DNA of 64,000 nucleotides from the NCBI GenBank assembly GCA_020639255.1, contig JACKGZ010000004.1, positions 248,001-312,000 of the forward strand. Direction: 5' to 3'. The position numbers and the translations under genes were made by a program. Shown here piece by piece: positions 1 to 8,254 of the stretch; position 1 is the first letter of the stretch, and every line of letters begins with the position of its first letter. Below the pieces are notes generated by a model that saw nothing but the letters and a program-made list of their open reading frames with translations, was not told the DNA's origin and ran no database searches. Origin of the DNA: Phycisphaera sp. Its GTDB lineage: Bacteria; Planctomycetota; Phycisphaerae; Phycisphaerales; UBA1924.

Positions 1-13
1 GGGGAGATCGGTG

Positions 14-529
14 ATGTCGATGTCGGACACGTTTCATGTCGAGCCGAGGGGTGATCTGGAGATCTACATCACGCGCGGGTTCGACGCGCCACGCGAGCTG
101 GTCTGGAAGGCCATGACCACGCCCGAGCTTGTCCGCAGGTGGCTCTACGCGCCCGAGGGCTGGGAGATGACCGTCTGCGAGGGCGAGATCAAAGTCGGCG
201 GGCGGTATCGGTGGGCGTGGAACGGGCCCGACGGCAAGCCGGCGCTGGAAATCTCGGGTGAGAACACGGTCGTCGAGCCGCCGGCGAAGCTGGTGCACAC
301 CGAGGCGATGAAGATGTGGGGCCCGGGATTTCCTAAGGAAGGCATGAACCTCGGTGAGCTGCTCGCAACGATGACGCTGACCGAGGAAGACGGTCGCACG
401 ACGATGGAGATGGTGCTCGCGTTCGCGTCGAAGGAAGCCCGCGACGGCGCGCTCGCTTCGGGCATGGCACAGGGCATGTCGGCTGGGTATCTCAATCTGG
501 ATGCGATGCTTGAGGAGGACGCACTTTGA
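14..529 (+). CDS. SRPBCC (AHSA1-type) domain protein
   Basis: Predicted cytosolic START/Bet v1-fold protein of the AHSA1 (activator of Hsp90 ATPase homologue 1-like) family, about 171 aa. The N-terminal strand with 'TRGFDAPRELVWKA' followed by 'TTPELVRRWLYAPEGW' is the family signature, and the length is normal for a stand-alone SRPBCC protein. The ATG at 14 is chosen because GGGGAG (1-6) sits seven bases upstream; a GTG at 11 and an ATG at 20 are alternatives. The next gene starts at the stop codon, and SRPBCC/DUF1801 pairs are common neighbours. Ligand unknown. Confidence 0.85.
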   Translation: MSMSDTFHVEPRGDLEIYITRGFDAPRELVWKAMTTPELVRRWLYAPEGWEMTVCEGEIKVGGRYRWAWNGPDGKPALEISGENTVVEPPAKLVHTEAMKMWGPGFPKEGMNLGELLATMTLTEEDGRTTMEMVLAFASKEARDGALASGMAQGMSAGYLNLDAMLEEDAL

Positions 530-927
530 GTGCGAAGAAGAAGGCGCCGGCGAGTGTGGACGAATTGCTCGAGCAGAGCGAGCATCCGCTCCTCAAAGAC
601 ATCCAGCGTGTTCGCAAGTTCGTGCTGGGTGTCGACAAGCGGATCGAAGAGGGCGTGAAGTGGAACGGGCCGAGCTATCGGCTTGGTGGGGACTTCGCGA
701 CGGTACACATGCGCGAGGCGGAGGATGTCTGCTTCATTCTTCATACCGGGGCGAAGAAGCGTGCGAAGCCTCTCAAGATGAGGCTCGCTGACCCGTCGGG
801 GCTCGTCGAGTGGCTCGCCCAGGACCGGTGCCTGGTCAGGCTTGGGTCGGGAAAGACACTCACGGCGAACCGGAAGGCGTTCGAGGCGATCCTCCGCGAG
901 TGGATCGGGCAGCTTCCCGAGTCGTGA
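526..927 (+). CDS. DUF1801 domain protein
   Basis: Small soluble protein of 133 aa matching the DUF1801 (YdhG-like) fold: 'IEEGVKWNGPSYRLGG' followed by a region ending 'FILHTGAKKRAK' is the usual core, which binds an unknown ligand. The TTG start overlaps the previous gene's TGA (TTGA), implying translational coupling with the SRPBCC gene. No ATG is available near the conserved N-terminus. Function is not established for the family; proteins of this pair are often annotated together in small operons. Confidence 0.8.
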   Translation: MSAKKKAPASVDELLEQSEHPLLKDIQRVRKFVLGVDKRIEEGVKWNGPSYRLGGDFATVHMREAEDVCFILHTGAKKRAKPLKMRLADPSGLVEWLAQDRCLVRLGSGKTLTANRKAFEAILREWIGQLPES

Positions 928-948
928 GGTTGGATTGAGACTTGTGAG

Positions 949-980
949 AATCGCCCCGGGGCTGGTGTTCCGGGGCGATT
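949..980 (+). terminator. Inverted repeat, probable terminator
   Basis: An 11-bp perfect stem (AATCGCCCCGG at 949-959 paired with 970-980) with a 10-nt loop follows the SRPBCC/DUF1801 pair. The following bases are not strongly T-rich, so it is a structured stop rather than a classical intrinsic terminator. The rest of 981-1211 holds no gene I can support. Confidence 0.6.
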
Positions 981-1211
981 TCGTCGATAGACTGTGTCTA
1001 TGAGGTCGGATTCGACAGGACGCGAGGCGGTTCAGAGCCGCCGAATTACGACGCCCCGCTGAGGGGCTGCCGGTGATTCTGCCGGCCTCTGCCCGCTCGC
1101 GGGGCCGCCGAGCCAGCTCGGCCCGACGCGTCCGAATCCGCAACTCCCCCACTGTTTGCAGTCAATGATGAACCCCCGGGGCGATGCCTCCGGGTGTGAG
1201 GTACACCAGCC

Positions 1212-4100
1212 ATGTCCGAAGCGACCGAGAAGCCCAACTACAAGAAGACGGTGAACCTGCCCAAGACGCAGTTCCCGATGAAGGCGAACCTGCTCCAAAA
1301 CGAGGCCCAGAGCATCAAGCGTTGGGACAAGATGGGGCTCTACCAGAAGCTCCGCGAGCAGGGCAACAAGAAGCCCAAGGGGCGCTTCGTGTTCCACGAC
1401 GGGCCGCCTTATGCGAACGGCTCGATCCACCTCGGGCACCTCATGAATAAATGCCTGAAGGACTTTGTCGTGCGCAGCAGGACGGTGATGGGATGGGATG
1501 TGCCGTACGTTCCGGGCTGGGACTGTCACGGGCTGCCCATCGAGCACAAGGTGATGACCGGTCTCGTTGAGAGCGGCAAGATCAAGAAGCTCATGGACCT
1601 TGACGAGGACAAGCGCCGGGTCGCGGTGCGGCGTGAGTGCCAGTCGAACGCGGAGAAGTTCCAGAAGCTCCAGGCGGGGCAGATGCAGCGCCTCCTTACG
1701 CTGGCGGACTACGAGGACCCGTACCTGACGATGCAGCCCCGCTACGAACGTGAGGTGCTGGAGGTGCTGGGTGATCTCTGCCGCGAGGGGCTGGTGTACC
1801 GCGCGCTCAAGCCCGTGCACTGGTCGGTGGACAACGAGACGGCGCTTGCTGAGGCGGAGCTTGAGTACTACGACCGCGAGGACTTGTCCGTGTTCGTGGA
1901 CTTCGAGTGCGCCGATGCGGACGACGTGTACGGCCGGTTCGGGCTGACGGGCGACGACCGGCCGCAGACCAAGCCGAGCCTGATGATCTGGACGACGACG
2001 CCCTGGACGCTGCCGGCGAACATGGCGGTCGCGGTGAACGAGAAGTACGAGTACGCGCTCGTACGGGTTGATGGCAACATCACGGTCATGGCGTCCGGCC
2101 TCGTCGAGCAGGTGACCAAGCAGGCCAAGAGCGAATCGGTTGAGGTGCTCGCGACGACGACGGGGGGCAAGCTTGTCGGCGTGCGGTACAAGAGTCCGCT
2201 GCGCGACGATGTGCCGCCGGCGGACGGGCCGGTGGACAAGGTGTGGTCGGTGGTGCAAGCCGACTATGTCACGCTTGAGGACGGCACGGGCCTCGTGCAC
2301 ACTGCGACCGGACACGGCGCCGATGACTATCAGACGGGACTCCGCGAGGGGATCGGCGTGTACTGCCCCGTCAAGGGCGACGGCACGTACGACGACACCG
2401 TGCCCGAGTGGCTCCGCGGGATGCATGTCTTCAAGGCCAACTCGCTCGTCGCGGATCGACTCGGCGAGAGCGGGCACCTGTTCCACTCGAACAAATTTAT
2501 GCACAGCTACCCGCACGACTGGCGGAGCAAGGGGCCGGTGATCTTCCGCGCGACGGAGCAGTGGTTTGTGGGCGTGGACCGCCCGACGAAGCGAGAGGAC
2601 AAGACGCTGCGCGAGCTGGCGATGGAGCAGACCGAATCGGGCGTCGAGTACATCCCGGCGTGGGGCAAGAACCGCATGCGCGGCATGCTCGAGAGCCGAC
2701 CCGACTGGTGCGTCAGCCGTCAGCGGGCGTGGGGCCTTCCAATCCCGAGCTTCACGCTGCCGAGCGGTGAGAGCTTTATGACCGAAGCGGTCGTGCGCGC
2801 GGTCGCGAAGGTCGTAGGCGAGAAGGGCTCGGACGCGTGGTTCACGATGGAGGCGGGCGATCTGCTCGCACACTACGACGCTTCGAGCGATTCGGAAGCG
2901 CCGGAGAGCGTGCGCACAGGGCAGGTGAAGCCCCTGGACCTCAAGAAGGGACGCGACATCCTGGACGTGTGGTTCGAGTCGGGCTCGTCGTGGAACGCGG
3001 TGATGCGCGAGCGTTCGGGGGGCAAGGACTTCCCGGTGGATCTGTACCTTGAGGGATCGGACCAGCACCGCGGTTGGTTCCAGGCGTCGCTGGTCGCGAG
3101 CCTTGGGAGCATGGGCGTGCCGCCCTACAAGGCGCTGCTCACGCACGGTTTCATGGTGAACAAGGACGGCAAAAAGCTGAGCAAGAGCTCGGGCGACACC
3201 ATCGAGGAACTGTTCAAGGAGTTCGGCGCCGACGTCCTGCGCTGGTGGGTGAGCTCGCTTGCGTACGAGAACGACGTCAAGGTCGATCACGAGTTCTTCA
3301 AGGGTGCCGGCGAGAGCTACCGCAAGGTGCGCAACACGATCCGGTTCGTCCTGAGCAACCTCGACGGATTCGATGTGCAGAAGGACGGCGTATCCCTCGA
3401 CGCGATCGAGCCGACGAGCCTGGAGGCGTGGGTGCTCAGTGAGCTGGACGCGCTCACGGATCGGGTGACCGATGCGTACGAGCAGTATCAGTTCAAGACG
3501 GTGCAGACGGCGGTGTACAACTTCTGCAACGACACGCTCAGCTCGGTGTACCTGGCGGCGGTCAAGGACCGTCTCTACTGCGACGAGGTCGATTCACCCC
3601 GAAGGCGTCGCACACAGACAGCGCTGTACCAGATCGCGGACCAGCTTTCGCGGCTGCTCGCGCCGGTGTTGTGTCACACGGCCGACGAGGCGTACCGCTC
3701 CTTGACGGGCGACGACGAGGCGTGTGTGCACCTGCTCGAGGTGCTCCCGAAATCTGGCGTGAAGGTCAGCGAGGCCTGGGCGGCTGCGACGGAAGCACGC
3801 GATGCGGGGCTGCTCGCGCTCGAGGCTTCCAAGGAGCAGGGCATCGAGAACCCGCTCGACGCGGGCGTGACGCTTCCCGACGCGAAGGGCTTGCTTGCGC
3901 AGCTCGACGTGACCGACCTTGCGGACCTGATGGGCGTGAGCGAGGTGACGCTCAACGCATCGATCGAGAAGCCGGTGGTGCACGACCTGCGCGATCGCCC
4001 GAGGTGCGAGCGAAGCTGGAAGCGTGACGGCACGGTGCGCGAGCGCAGCGACGGCGGGATGCTGAGTGATCGCGATGCGAGGGCGCTCGGGCTCGAATAG
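1212..4100 (+). CDS. ileS: Isoleucine--tRNA ligase
   Basis: Class Ia aminoacyl-tRNA synthetase that charges tRNA-Ile with isoleucine in the cytosol, 962 aa, normal for bacterial IleS. The N-terminal Rossmann domain carries the HIGH motif as HLGH (residues 73-76). The editing (CP1) domain follows with the 'TTTPWTLPANMAV' block, and the KMSKS loop is KLSKS (655-659). An anticodon-binding helical domain lies after that. The C-terminal zinc finger of many bacterial IleS is degenerate: only one Cys of the first CxxC is visible in 'RPRCERSW' and the second pair is missing. The ATG at 1212 gives a start compatible with 'NYKKTVNLPKTQFPMKANL', the conserved N-terminus. Monocistronic, with a strong stem-loop upstream and no T-box seen. 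Confidence 0.97.
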   Translation: MSEATEKPNYKKTVNLPKTQFPMKANLLQNEAQSIKRWDKMGLYQKLREQGNKKPKGRFVFHDGPPYANGSIHLGHLMNKCLKDFVVRSRTVMGWDVPYVPGWDCHGLPIEHKVMTGLVESGKIKKLMDLDEDKRRVAVRRECQSNAEKFQKLQAGQMQRLLTLADYEDPYLTMQPRYEREVLEVLGDLCREGLVYRALKPVHWSVDNETALAEAELEYYDREDLSVFVDFECADADDVYGRFGLTGDDRPQTKPSLMIWTTTPWTLPANMAVAVNEKYEYALVRVDGNITVMASGLVEQVTKQAKSESVEVLATTTGGKLVGVRYKSPLRDDVPPADGPVDKVWSVVQADYVTLEDGTGLVHTATGHGADDYQTGLREGIGVYCPVKGDGTYDDTVPEWLRGMHVFKANSLVADRLGESGHLFHSNKFMHSYPHDWRSKGPVIFRATEQWFVGVDRPTKREDKTLRELAMEQTESGVEYIPAWGKNRMRGMLESRPDWCVSRQRAWGLPIPSFTLPSGESFMTEAVVRAVAKVVGEKGSDAWFTMEAGDLLAHYDASSDSEAPESVRTGQVKPLDLKKGRDILDVWFESGSSWNAVMRERSGGKDFPVDLYLEGSDQHRGWFQASLVASLGSMGVPPYKALLTHGFMVNKDGKKLSKSSGDTIEELFKEFGADVLRWWVSSLAYENDVKVDHEFFKGAGESYRKVRNTIRFVLSNLDGFDVQKDGVSLDAIEPTSLEAWVLSELDALTDRVTDAYEQYQFKTVQTAVYNFCNDTLSSVYLAAVKDRLYCDEVDSPRRRRTQTALYQIADQLSRLLAPVLCHTADEAYRSLTGDDEACVHLLEVLPKSGVKVSEAWAAATEARDAGLLALEASKEQGIENPLDAGVTLPDAKGLLAQLDVTDLADLMGVSEVTLNASIEKPVVHDLRDRPRCERSWKRDGTVRERSDGGMLSDRDARALGLE

Positions 4101-4113
4101 TTGAGAGGTTCTC

Positions 4114-4214
4114 GGACGCAACTTTGGCGGGTGTTGAGGGGACGCAACACCTGGAGGGGTGAGTGTGCGCGGATTTGGCGGGGTTTGCGGAGTGAGTCGT
4201 TGACCGGACGCAAC
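4114..4214. repeat. Three GGACGCAAC direct repeats
   Basis: The nonamer GGACGCAAC occurs at 4114-4122, 4140-4148 and 4206-4214 in the 134-bp gap between ileS and the sigma-54 activator. The middle copy is also the right arm of a GTGTTG/CAACAC hairpin (4131-4150). TTTGGCGGG also occurs twice between the copies. These could be operator sites for the downstream gene; this is inference. Confidence 0.5.
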
Positions 4215-4234
4215 AGCCGTCGATATCCAAGGGG

Positions 4235-5656
4235 ATGGCCCCAAAGCACAAGATTTTGATCGTGGACGACGACCCGATCGTCGCTGAGTCGCTCGAAGAA
4301 CTCCTTCGCGGGTCGGGGTACGAGGTTTCCAGTGCGCTGGGTGGACGCGAGGCGCTCGCGATCATCGAGGAAGCCGGTCGTGTGCCGGACGCGATTATTA
4401 CGGACGTGGTGATGCCGGGCGTGAGCGGGCTGGATCTGCTGCGCGAGGTGCGCAAACGCAAGATCGGCTCGGCGGTGATCGTGCTGACGGGGTATGGCAC
4501 GGTCGAGTCGGCGGTCGAGGCGCTGCGTCTTGGCGCGGCGGACTACCTCACCAAGCCGGTCGTCGAGAGCGAGCTGGAGCTTGCGATCGAGCGGGCGATC
4601 CAGCAGAAAGCGCTCCTGCACGAGAATGCGCAGCTGCGCAAGCAGCTCCGGGGCAAGGCGTCTCTCGACAGCATCGTCGGGCGGGACGCGCGGATGCAGC
4701 GGGTGTTCGAGCTGGTCGAGGCGGTCGCGCCGAGCCGGACGACGGTGCTGATGTCGGGCGAGAGCGGCACGGGCAAGAGCATGATTGCGCATGCGATCCA
4801 TGATCGCAGCGACCGCGCGAAGCAGCCGTATGTCGAGCTTGCGTGCGGCTCGATCCCCGAGACGCTGCTCGAGAGTGAGCTGTTCGGGCATGTGCGCGGC
4901 TCGTTTACGGGCGCGCACACGGACAAGGTCGGCAAGTTCCAGGCGGCGCACGGCGGGACGCTCTTCCTCGACGAGATCAACTCGGCGAGCCCGGGGATGC
5001 AGCTCAAGCTGCTGCGCGTGCTGCAGGAGAGGCGTTTCGAGCCGGTGGGTTCGAACGAGACGATCGAGGTGGACGTTCGGGTGATCCTGGCGTCGAACGA
5101 GGCGCTGGACAAGCTGGTCGCTGAGGGGCGGTTCCGGCAGGATCTGTACTACCGCATCAACGTGGTGCAGATCGATCTGCCGGCGCTGCGCGATCGGGCG
5201 AATGACATCCCGCTGCTGGCGGCGCACTTCCTGGAAGGCTTCGCGGCCGAGCTCGGGAAGGAGCTGATCGGTTTCAGCGACGAGGCGATGGCGGCGCTGG
5301 TTCGGTATAGCTACCCGGGTAATGTGCGCGAATTGTCGAACATCGTCGAGCGGGCGGCGGTGCTCACGAGCAAGCCGACGATCGGGATCGAATCGCTCCC
5401 CGCGCATGTGGTGAGCGGCGAGGTAAGTATGACGATCCTGCCCGCGGGGTATACGCGGGATGATGCGCCGTGGGAACCGATGCCGCTGGTTGAAGCGCTC
5501 AAGGAACCCGAACGACTGATCCTGCTCAGGGCGCTCGAGGCGAACGACTGGAACAGGTCCGTCACGGCGGACCAACTCGGGATCAACCGCACGACGCTCT
5601 ACAAGAAGATGAAGTCGCTCGGGATCTCGGGCGATGAGGACCGTCTGGCGGGCTGA
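4235..5656 (+). CDS. Sigma-54-dependent NtrC-family response regulator
   Basis: Three-domain transcription activator of 473 aa. Residues 5-120 are a receiver with the acidic DDD cluster at 11-13, phospho-acceptor D57 and conserved K107. Residues 148-385 are an AAA+ sigma-54 interaction domain with Walker A GESGTGKS (175-182), the sigma-54 contact loop as GSFTGA (222-227, GAFTGA variant) and Walker B LFLDEIN (243-249). The C-terminus is a Fis-type helix-turn-helix ('VTADQLGINRTTLYKKM'). On phosphorylation it should remodel sigma-54 holoenzyme at enhancer-dependent promoters. No partner kinase is adjacent. An AAGGGG abuts the ATG directly, which is closer than usual; no better start is seen. 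The gap upstream carries three direct repeats. Confidence 0.93.
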   Translation: MAPKHKILIVDDDPIVAESLEELLRGSGYEVSSALGGREALAIIEEAGRVPDAIITDVVMPGVSGLDLLREVRKRKIGSAVIVLTGYGTVESAVEALRLGAADYLTKPVVESELELAIERAIQQKALLHENAQLRKQLRGKASLDSIVGRDARMQRVFELVEAVAPSRTTVLMSGESGTGKSMIAHAIHDRSDRAKQPYVELACGSIPETLLESELFGHVRGSFTGAHTDKVGKFQAAHGGTLFLDEINSASPGMQLKLLRVLQERRFEPVGSNETIEVDVRVILASNEALDKLVAEGRFRQDLYYRINVVQIDLPALRDRANDIPLLAAHFLEGFAAELGKELIGFSDEAMAALVRYSYPGNVRELSNIVERAAVLTSKPTIGIESLPAHVVSGEVSMTILPAGYTRDDAPWEPMPLVEALKEPERLILLRALEANDWNRSVTADQLGINRTTLYKKMKSLGISGDEDRLAG

Positions 5657-5683
5657 GGGCACCGATGCCCATACAGAAGCACA

Positions 5684-5707
5684 CGGCCCGTCCCGGAGGA
5701 CAGGCCG
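5684..5707. terminator. Stem-loop between convergent genes
   Basis: CGGCCCGTCC (5684-5693), a CGGA tetraloop, then GGACAGGCCG (5698-5707). The stem has one C/A mismatch. It sits between the convergent sigma-54 activator and AhpD-like genes, so it may serve both. Confidence 0.6.
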
Positions 5708-5741
5708 CGGCAACGAGAAAGGCTGTGGGATCCGGCCTCGT

Positions 5742-6083
5742 TCAGACGCCGAGGGCTTTCATGGCTTCGAGGAGTTCGGGGACGTGGACGTAGCCCGGGC
5801 CGCCTTGCATAGCGACAACGACGCCGGCGGCCTCGATGAGCTGCTCACGGGTCGCGCCCTCTTTGACGGCTTTCTCGAGGTGCGCGTAGACGCAGGGCTC
5901 GCAGCGGATCGCCATGCCGATGCCGAGGGCGATGAGTTCTTTCTCGCGCGCCGAGAGCGCGCCGTTGCCCATGAGCTTGACGTACATGCCGCCGAAGGCC
6001 TTACCGATCTCGGGGGCCTGCGACTTCATGTCGGTCATGATCTCGGACCACTGCTGGTAGTGTTCGGTCGCGGTGAGTGACAT
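5742..6083 (-). CDS. Carboxymuconolactone decarboxylase (AhpD-like) family protein
   Basis: A 113-aa AhpD-fold protein. The CEPCVYAH motif supplies the CxxCxxxH active site (C61, C64, H68) of the alkylhydroperoxidase branch, so a thiol-based peroxide or disulfide reductase role is more likely than decarboxylation. The start at 6083 has AAAGGA upstream. It is the last gene of a run on the same strand (sigma factor, MBL-rhodanese fusion, YgaP-like rhodanese, this gene), 27 bp after the rhodanese gene, which points to a sulfur/redox stress role. The true substrate cannot be read from sequence. Confidence 0.9.
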   Translation of the reverse strand: MSLTATEHYQQWSEIMTDMKSQAPEIGKAFGGMYVKLMGNGALSAREKELIALGIGMAIRCEPCVYAHLEKAVKEGATREQLIEAAGVVVAMQGGPGYVHVPELLEAMKALGV

Positions 6084-6110
6084 GGTGCGAGTCCTTTCGT
6101 GGGAATTGTG

Positions 6111-6695
6111 TCAGGCGGCGCAGCAGCTGGCGCCGGTTGTTGTGCTTGCTTTGTTCCAGGGCATCTTGGCGAGGACGAGGGCCATGCCGCACCAGCCTGT
6201 CGCGCCGGCGAACATGAGGCCGCAGCCGACGAAGGCGGAGAGCCCGTAGAAAATCGGTGAGACGAGATACCCGAGCACGACGCCGAGCACGACGAGCGAT
6301 CCCGCGATGAGCTGGACCTGCCGCATAACCGGGAGCCTGGGCGGCTTTGCGGGTTTGAGCGTGGGTTTGCCGGCGGATTTCCATGCTTCGATGCCGCCGG
6401 TCAGGTGGTAGACGTTCTCGTCGCCCGTGCAGAACTTCTCGGCGGCTTTGGCCGAGCGTCCGCCGGAGCGGCAGTGAAAGACGACGCGCGAGCCGGGGTA
6501 GCGCTGACGGATGGCGTCGGCGTCGAACTTTGAGAGCGGCTCGTGCCGGGCGCCGCCGATGCGTTCCTCGGCGTGTTCGAAGTCTTCGCGGACATCGACG
6601 AGCACGGTGTCGCCGTCCTTGAGCCATTGCTCGATGAGTTCGGGTGAGACCTCGACGAGTTTCTTGCCGTCGCTGGCTTGGGCCTGCGTAGCCAC
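6111..6695 (-). CDS. Rhodanese with YgaP-like membrane anchor
   Basis: Membrane-bound sulfurtransferase, 194 aa. Residues 15-110 form a rhodanese domain with active-site loop CRSGGRS (catalytic C75). Residues about 120-175 form two hydrophobic helices of the YgaP/DUF2892 type, ending in a Cys-Cys-rich tail. The GTG at 6695 is chosen because AGGAG lies just upstream and the domain begins soon after; the open frame extends to 6911 but that part overlaps the upstream gene. It starts 10 bp after the MBL-rhodanese stop, so the two are surely cotranscribed. It should pass sulfane sulfur at the inner face of the membrane. Confidence 0.92.
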   Translation of the reverse strand: MATQAQASDGKKLVEVSPELIEQWLKDGDTVLVDVREDFEHAEERIGGARHEPLSKFDADAIRQRYPGSRVVFHCRSGGRSAKAAEKFCTGDENVYHLTGGIEAWKSAGKPTLKPAKPPRLPVMRQVQLIAGSLVVLGVVLGYLVSPIFYGLSAFVGCGLMFAGATGWCGMALVLAKMPWNKASTTTGASCCAA

Positions 6696-6705
6696 GGGAT
6701 TCTCC

Positions 6706-8145
6706 TTACTGCTTGGCGGTCTGGGCTTGGGCCTTGTCCCACGCCATGATGCCGCCCTTGAGGTTGACGACGTCAAAGCCTTGGCGTTTAAGGAACGAGG
6801 CCGAGCATGCTGAACGGACGCCCGATTTGCAATTGACGAGCAGCTTTCCGCCGGTGGGCACCTCGTCCATGCGGCCGGCGAGACGGGTATGGGCAACGTT
6901 GGTCGCGCCATCGATATGTCCGCCTGCGAATTCGGTGGCGCGACGGACGTCGAGCACCTTGACCATTGCGTCGTCTACCAACTCCGCCGCTCTTTCTGCT
7001 GACGCCTCATCGAGCGTTGCGAATTGGTGAGTCGGGTCGAGATACTGAGCAATATCGGCGGCGTCGAACCAGCCACGGATGTGATCGAGCCCGACACGGA
7101 CCAGATCTCGCACGGTTTCTTCGAGCTTGGCCGGGTCGATAATCAGGAAGATCTCGTCGGTGTCTCGCACAAACGACCCCGCGAAGGTGTTGAACGAATT
7201 GCCCATCGGCATCCAGAGCGATCCGGGGATGTGGCCCTTTCGGAAATCATCCCAGGGGCGGGTGTCGATGATCGCGACTTTCTTCGCATCAAGGCTGCGC
7301 AGCGCTCCGGCGGTGACGCGCGGCGGGATCGGGAGGCCGCCCAGGACGGGCGGACCGATCTTGTTGTCGCGTTTCATGTTGGCGAAGTACATGGGAGGCT
7401 CGGGTTGGCCTTCGAGGATGAAGTCGACGAAGTTCTGCTCGCTTGAGGCGGCCTTGATGGCGGGGTTGAAGCGTTTCTCGTAGCCGACGGTGCTCATGGG
7501 GACGGCCCCGAGCGCCTTGCCGCAGGCGCTGCCCGCGCCGTGGGCGGGCCAGACCTGGACGTAGTCCGGGATCTTGTCGAGGGTTTTGAGTGTGCCGTAG
7601 AGACGGCGCGCGGAGGGCTCCATCATGCCTGCGATGCCCGCCGCGGATTCGAGCAGGTCGGGCCTGCCGAGATCGCCGACGAATACGAAGTCACCCGTTG
7701 CGACGCCGATGGGCTCGGTCGCGCCGCCGCCGCGGTCGGTGACAAGGAAGACGATGTGCTCGGGGGTGTGCCCGGGTGTATGAATGACCTGGAAGTCGAT
7801 GTTGCCGACGGAGAACGTGTCGCCGTCGTGGAGGAGCTGGTAGTCGTAGCTGCCGCCGGCGACTTTCTTGTCGAGCCACTGGTACTTCCAGTCGGCATCG
7901 CCCTCGTCGGAGACATAGACCTTCGCGCCTACGCGTTCGGCGAGTTCGCGTGAGCCCGAAACAAAGTCGGCATGGATATGCGTTTCGGCGGTGGCAACGA
8001 TGCGAAGGCCGTTCTGCTTTGCGAGGTCGATGTAGCGATCGACGTCGCGTTCGGGATCGATCACGATCGCTTCGCCCGTCTTCTGGCATCCGATGAGGTA
8101 AGCCGCCTGGGCGAGCTTGTCGTCGTAGACCATTCGCATGAACAT
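6706..8145 (-). CDS. MBL-fold persulfide dioxygenase-like / double rhodanese fusion
   Basis: Sulfide/persulfide detoxification enzyme of the CstB/ETHE1-rhodanese class, 479 aa. Residues 1-250 are a metallo-beta-lactamase fold: THIHAD (H56, H58, D60), TPGHT (H126) and TGD (D152) supply the usual iron ligands. Position 61 is Phe where zinc hydrolases have His, a change seen in the iron-dependent sulfur branch. Two rhodanese domains follow: the first (about 275-365) lacks a catalytic Cys, the second (about 390-475) has CKSGVRS with C439. The ATG at 8145 has AAGGAGG five bases upstream. It lies between the sigma factor and the YgaP-like rhodanese in one operon. Confidence 0.92.
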   Translation of the reverse strand: MFMRMVYDDKLAQAAYLIGCQKTGEAIVIDPERDVDRYIDLAKQNGLRIVATAETHIHADFVSGSRELAERVGAKVYVSDEGDADWKYQWLDKKVAGGSYDYQLLHDGDTFSVGNIDFQVIHTPGHTPEHIVFLVTDRGGGATEPIGVATGDFVFVGDLGRPDLLESAAGIAGMMEPSARRLYGTLKTLDKIPDYVQVWPAHGAGSACGKALGAVPMSTVGYEKRFNPAIKAASSEQNFVDFILEGQPEPPMYFANMKRDNKIGPPVLGGLPIPPRVTAGALRSLDAKKVAIIDTRPWDDFRKGHIPGSLWMPMGNSFNTFAGSFVRDTDEIFLIIDPAKLEETVRDLVRVGLDHIRGWFDAADIAQYLDPTHQFATLDEASAERAAELVDDAMVKVLDVRRATEFAGGHIDGATNVAHTRLAGRMDEVPTGGKLLVNCKSGVRSACSASFLKRQGFDVVNLKGGIMAWDKAQAQTAKQ

Positions 8146-8254
8146 GGGTGCCTCCTTGGTTCCCCATCCCTCGGGGTTCCACAAGGCTAGAGAGACACTT
8201 CTGGGCCCGCACGCTCCCACAAGGGTGAAGTTTATTTTGAATGACTCGATCGGC

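Noticed and set aside
1000..1211. T-box or other riboswitch before ileS
   Set aside because: No T-box sequence or antiterminator pattern is visible, only a terminator-like stem belonging to the previous genes.
1032..3290. 752-codon open frame antisense to ileS
   Set aside because: High-GC shadow: the + strand is a full-length isoleucyl-tRNA synthetase with all motifs; the antisense translation is low-complexity with no domain.
3674..5713. 679-codon open frame antisense to ileS and the sigma-54 activator
   Set aside because: Arg/His-rich composition spanning two real genes on the other strand; no start signal or motif.
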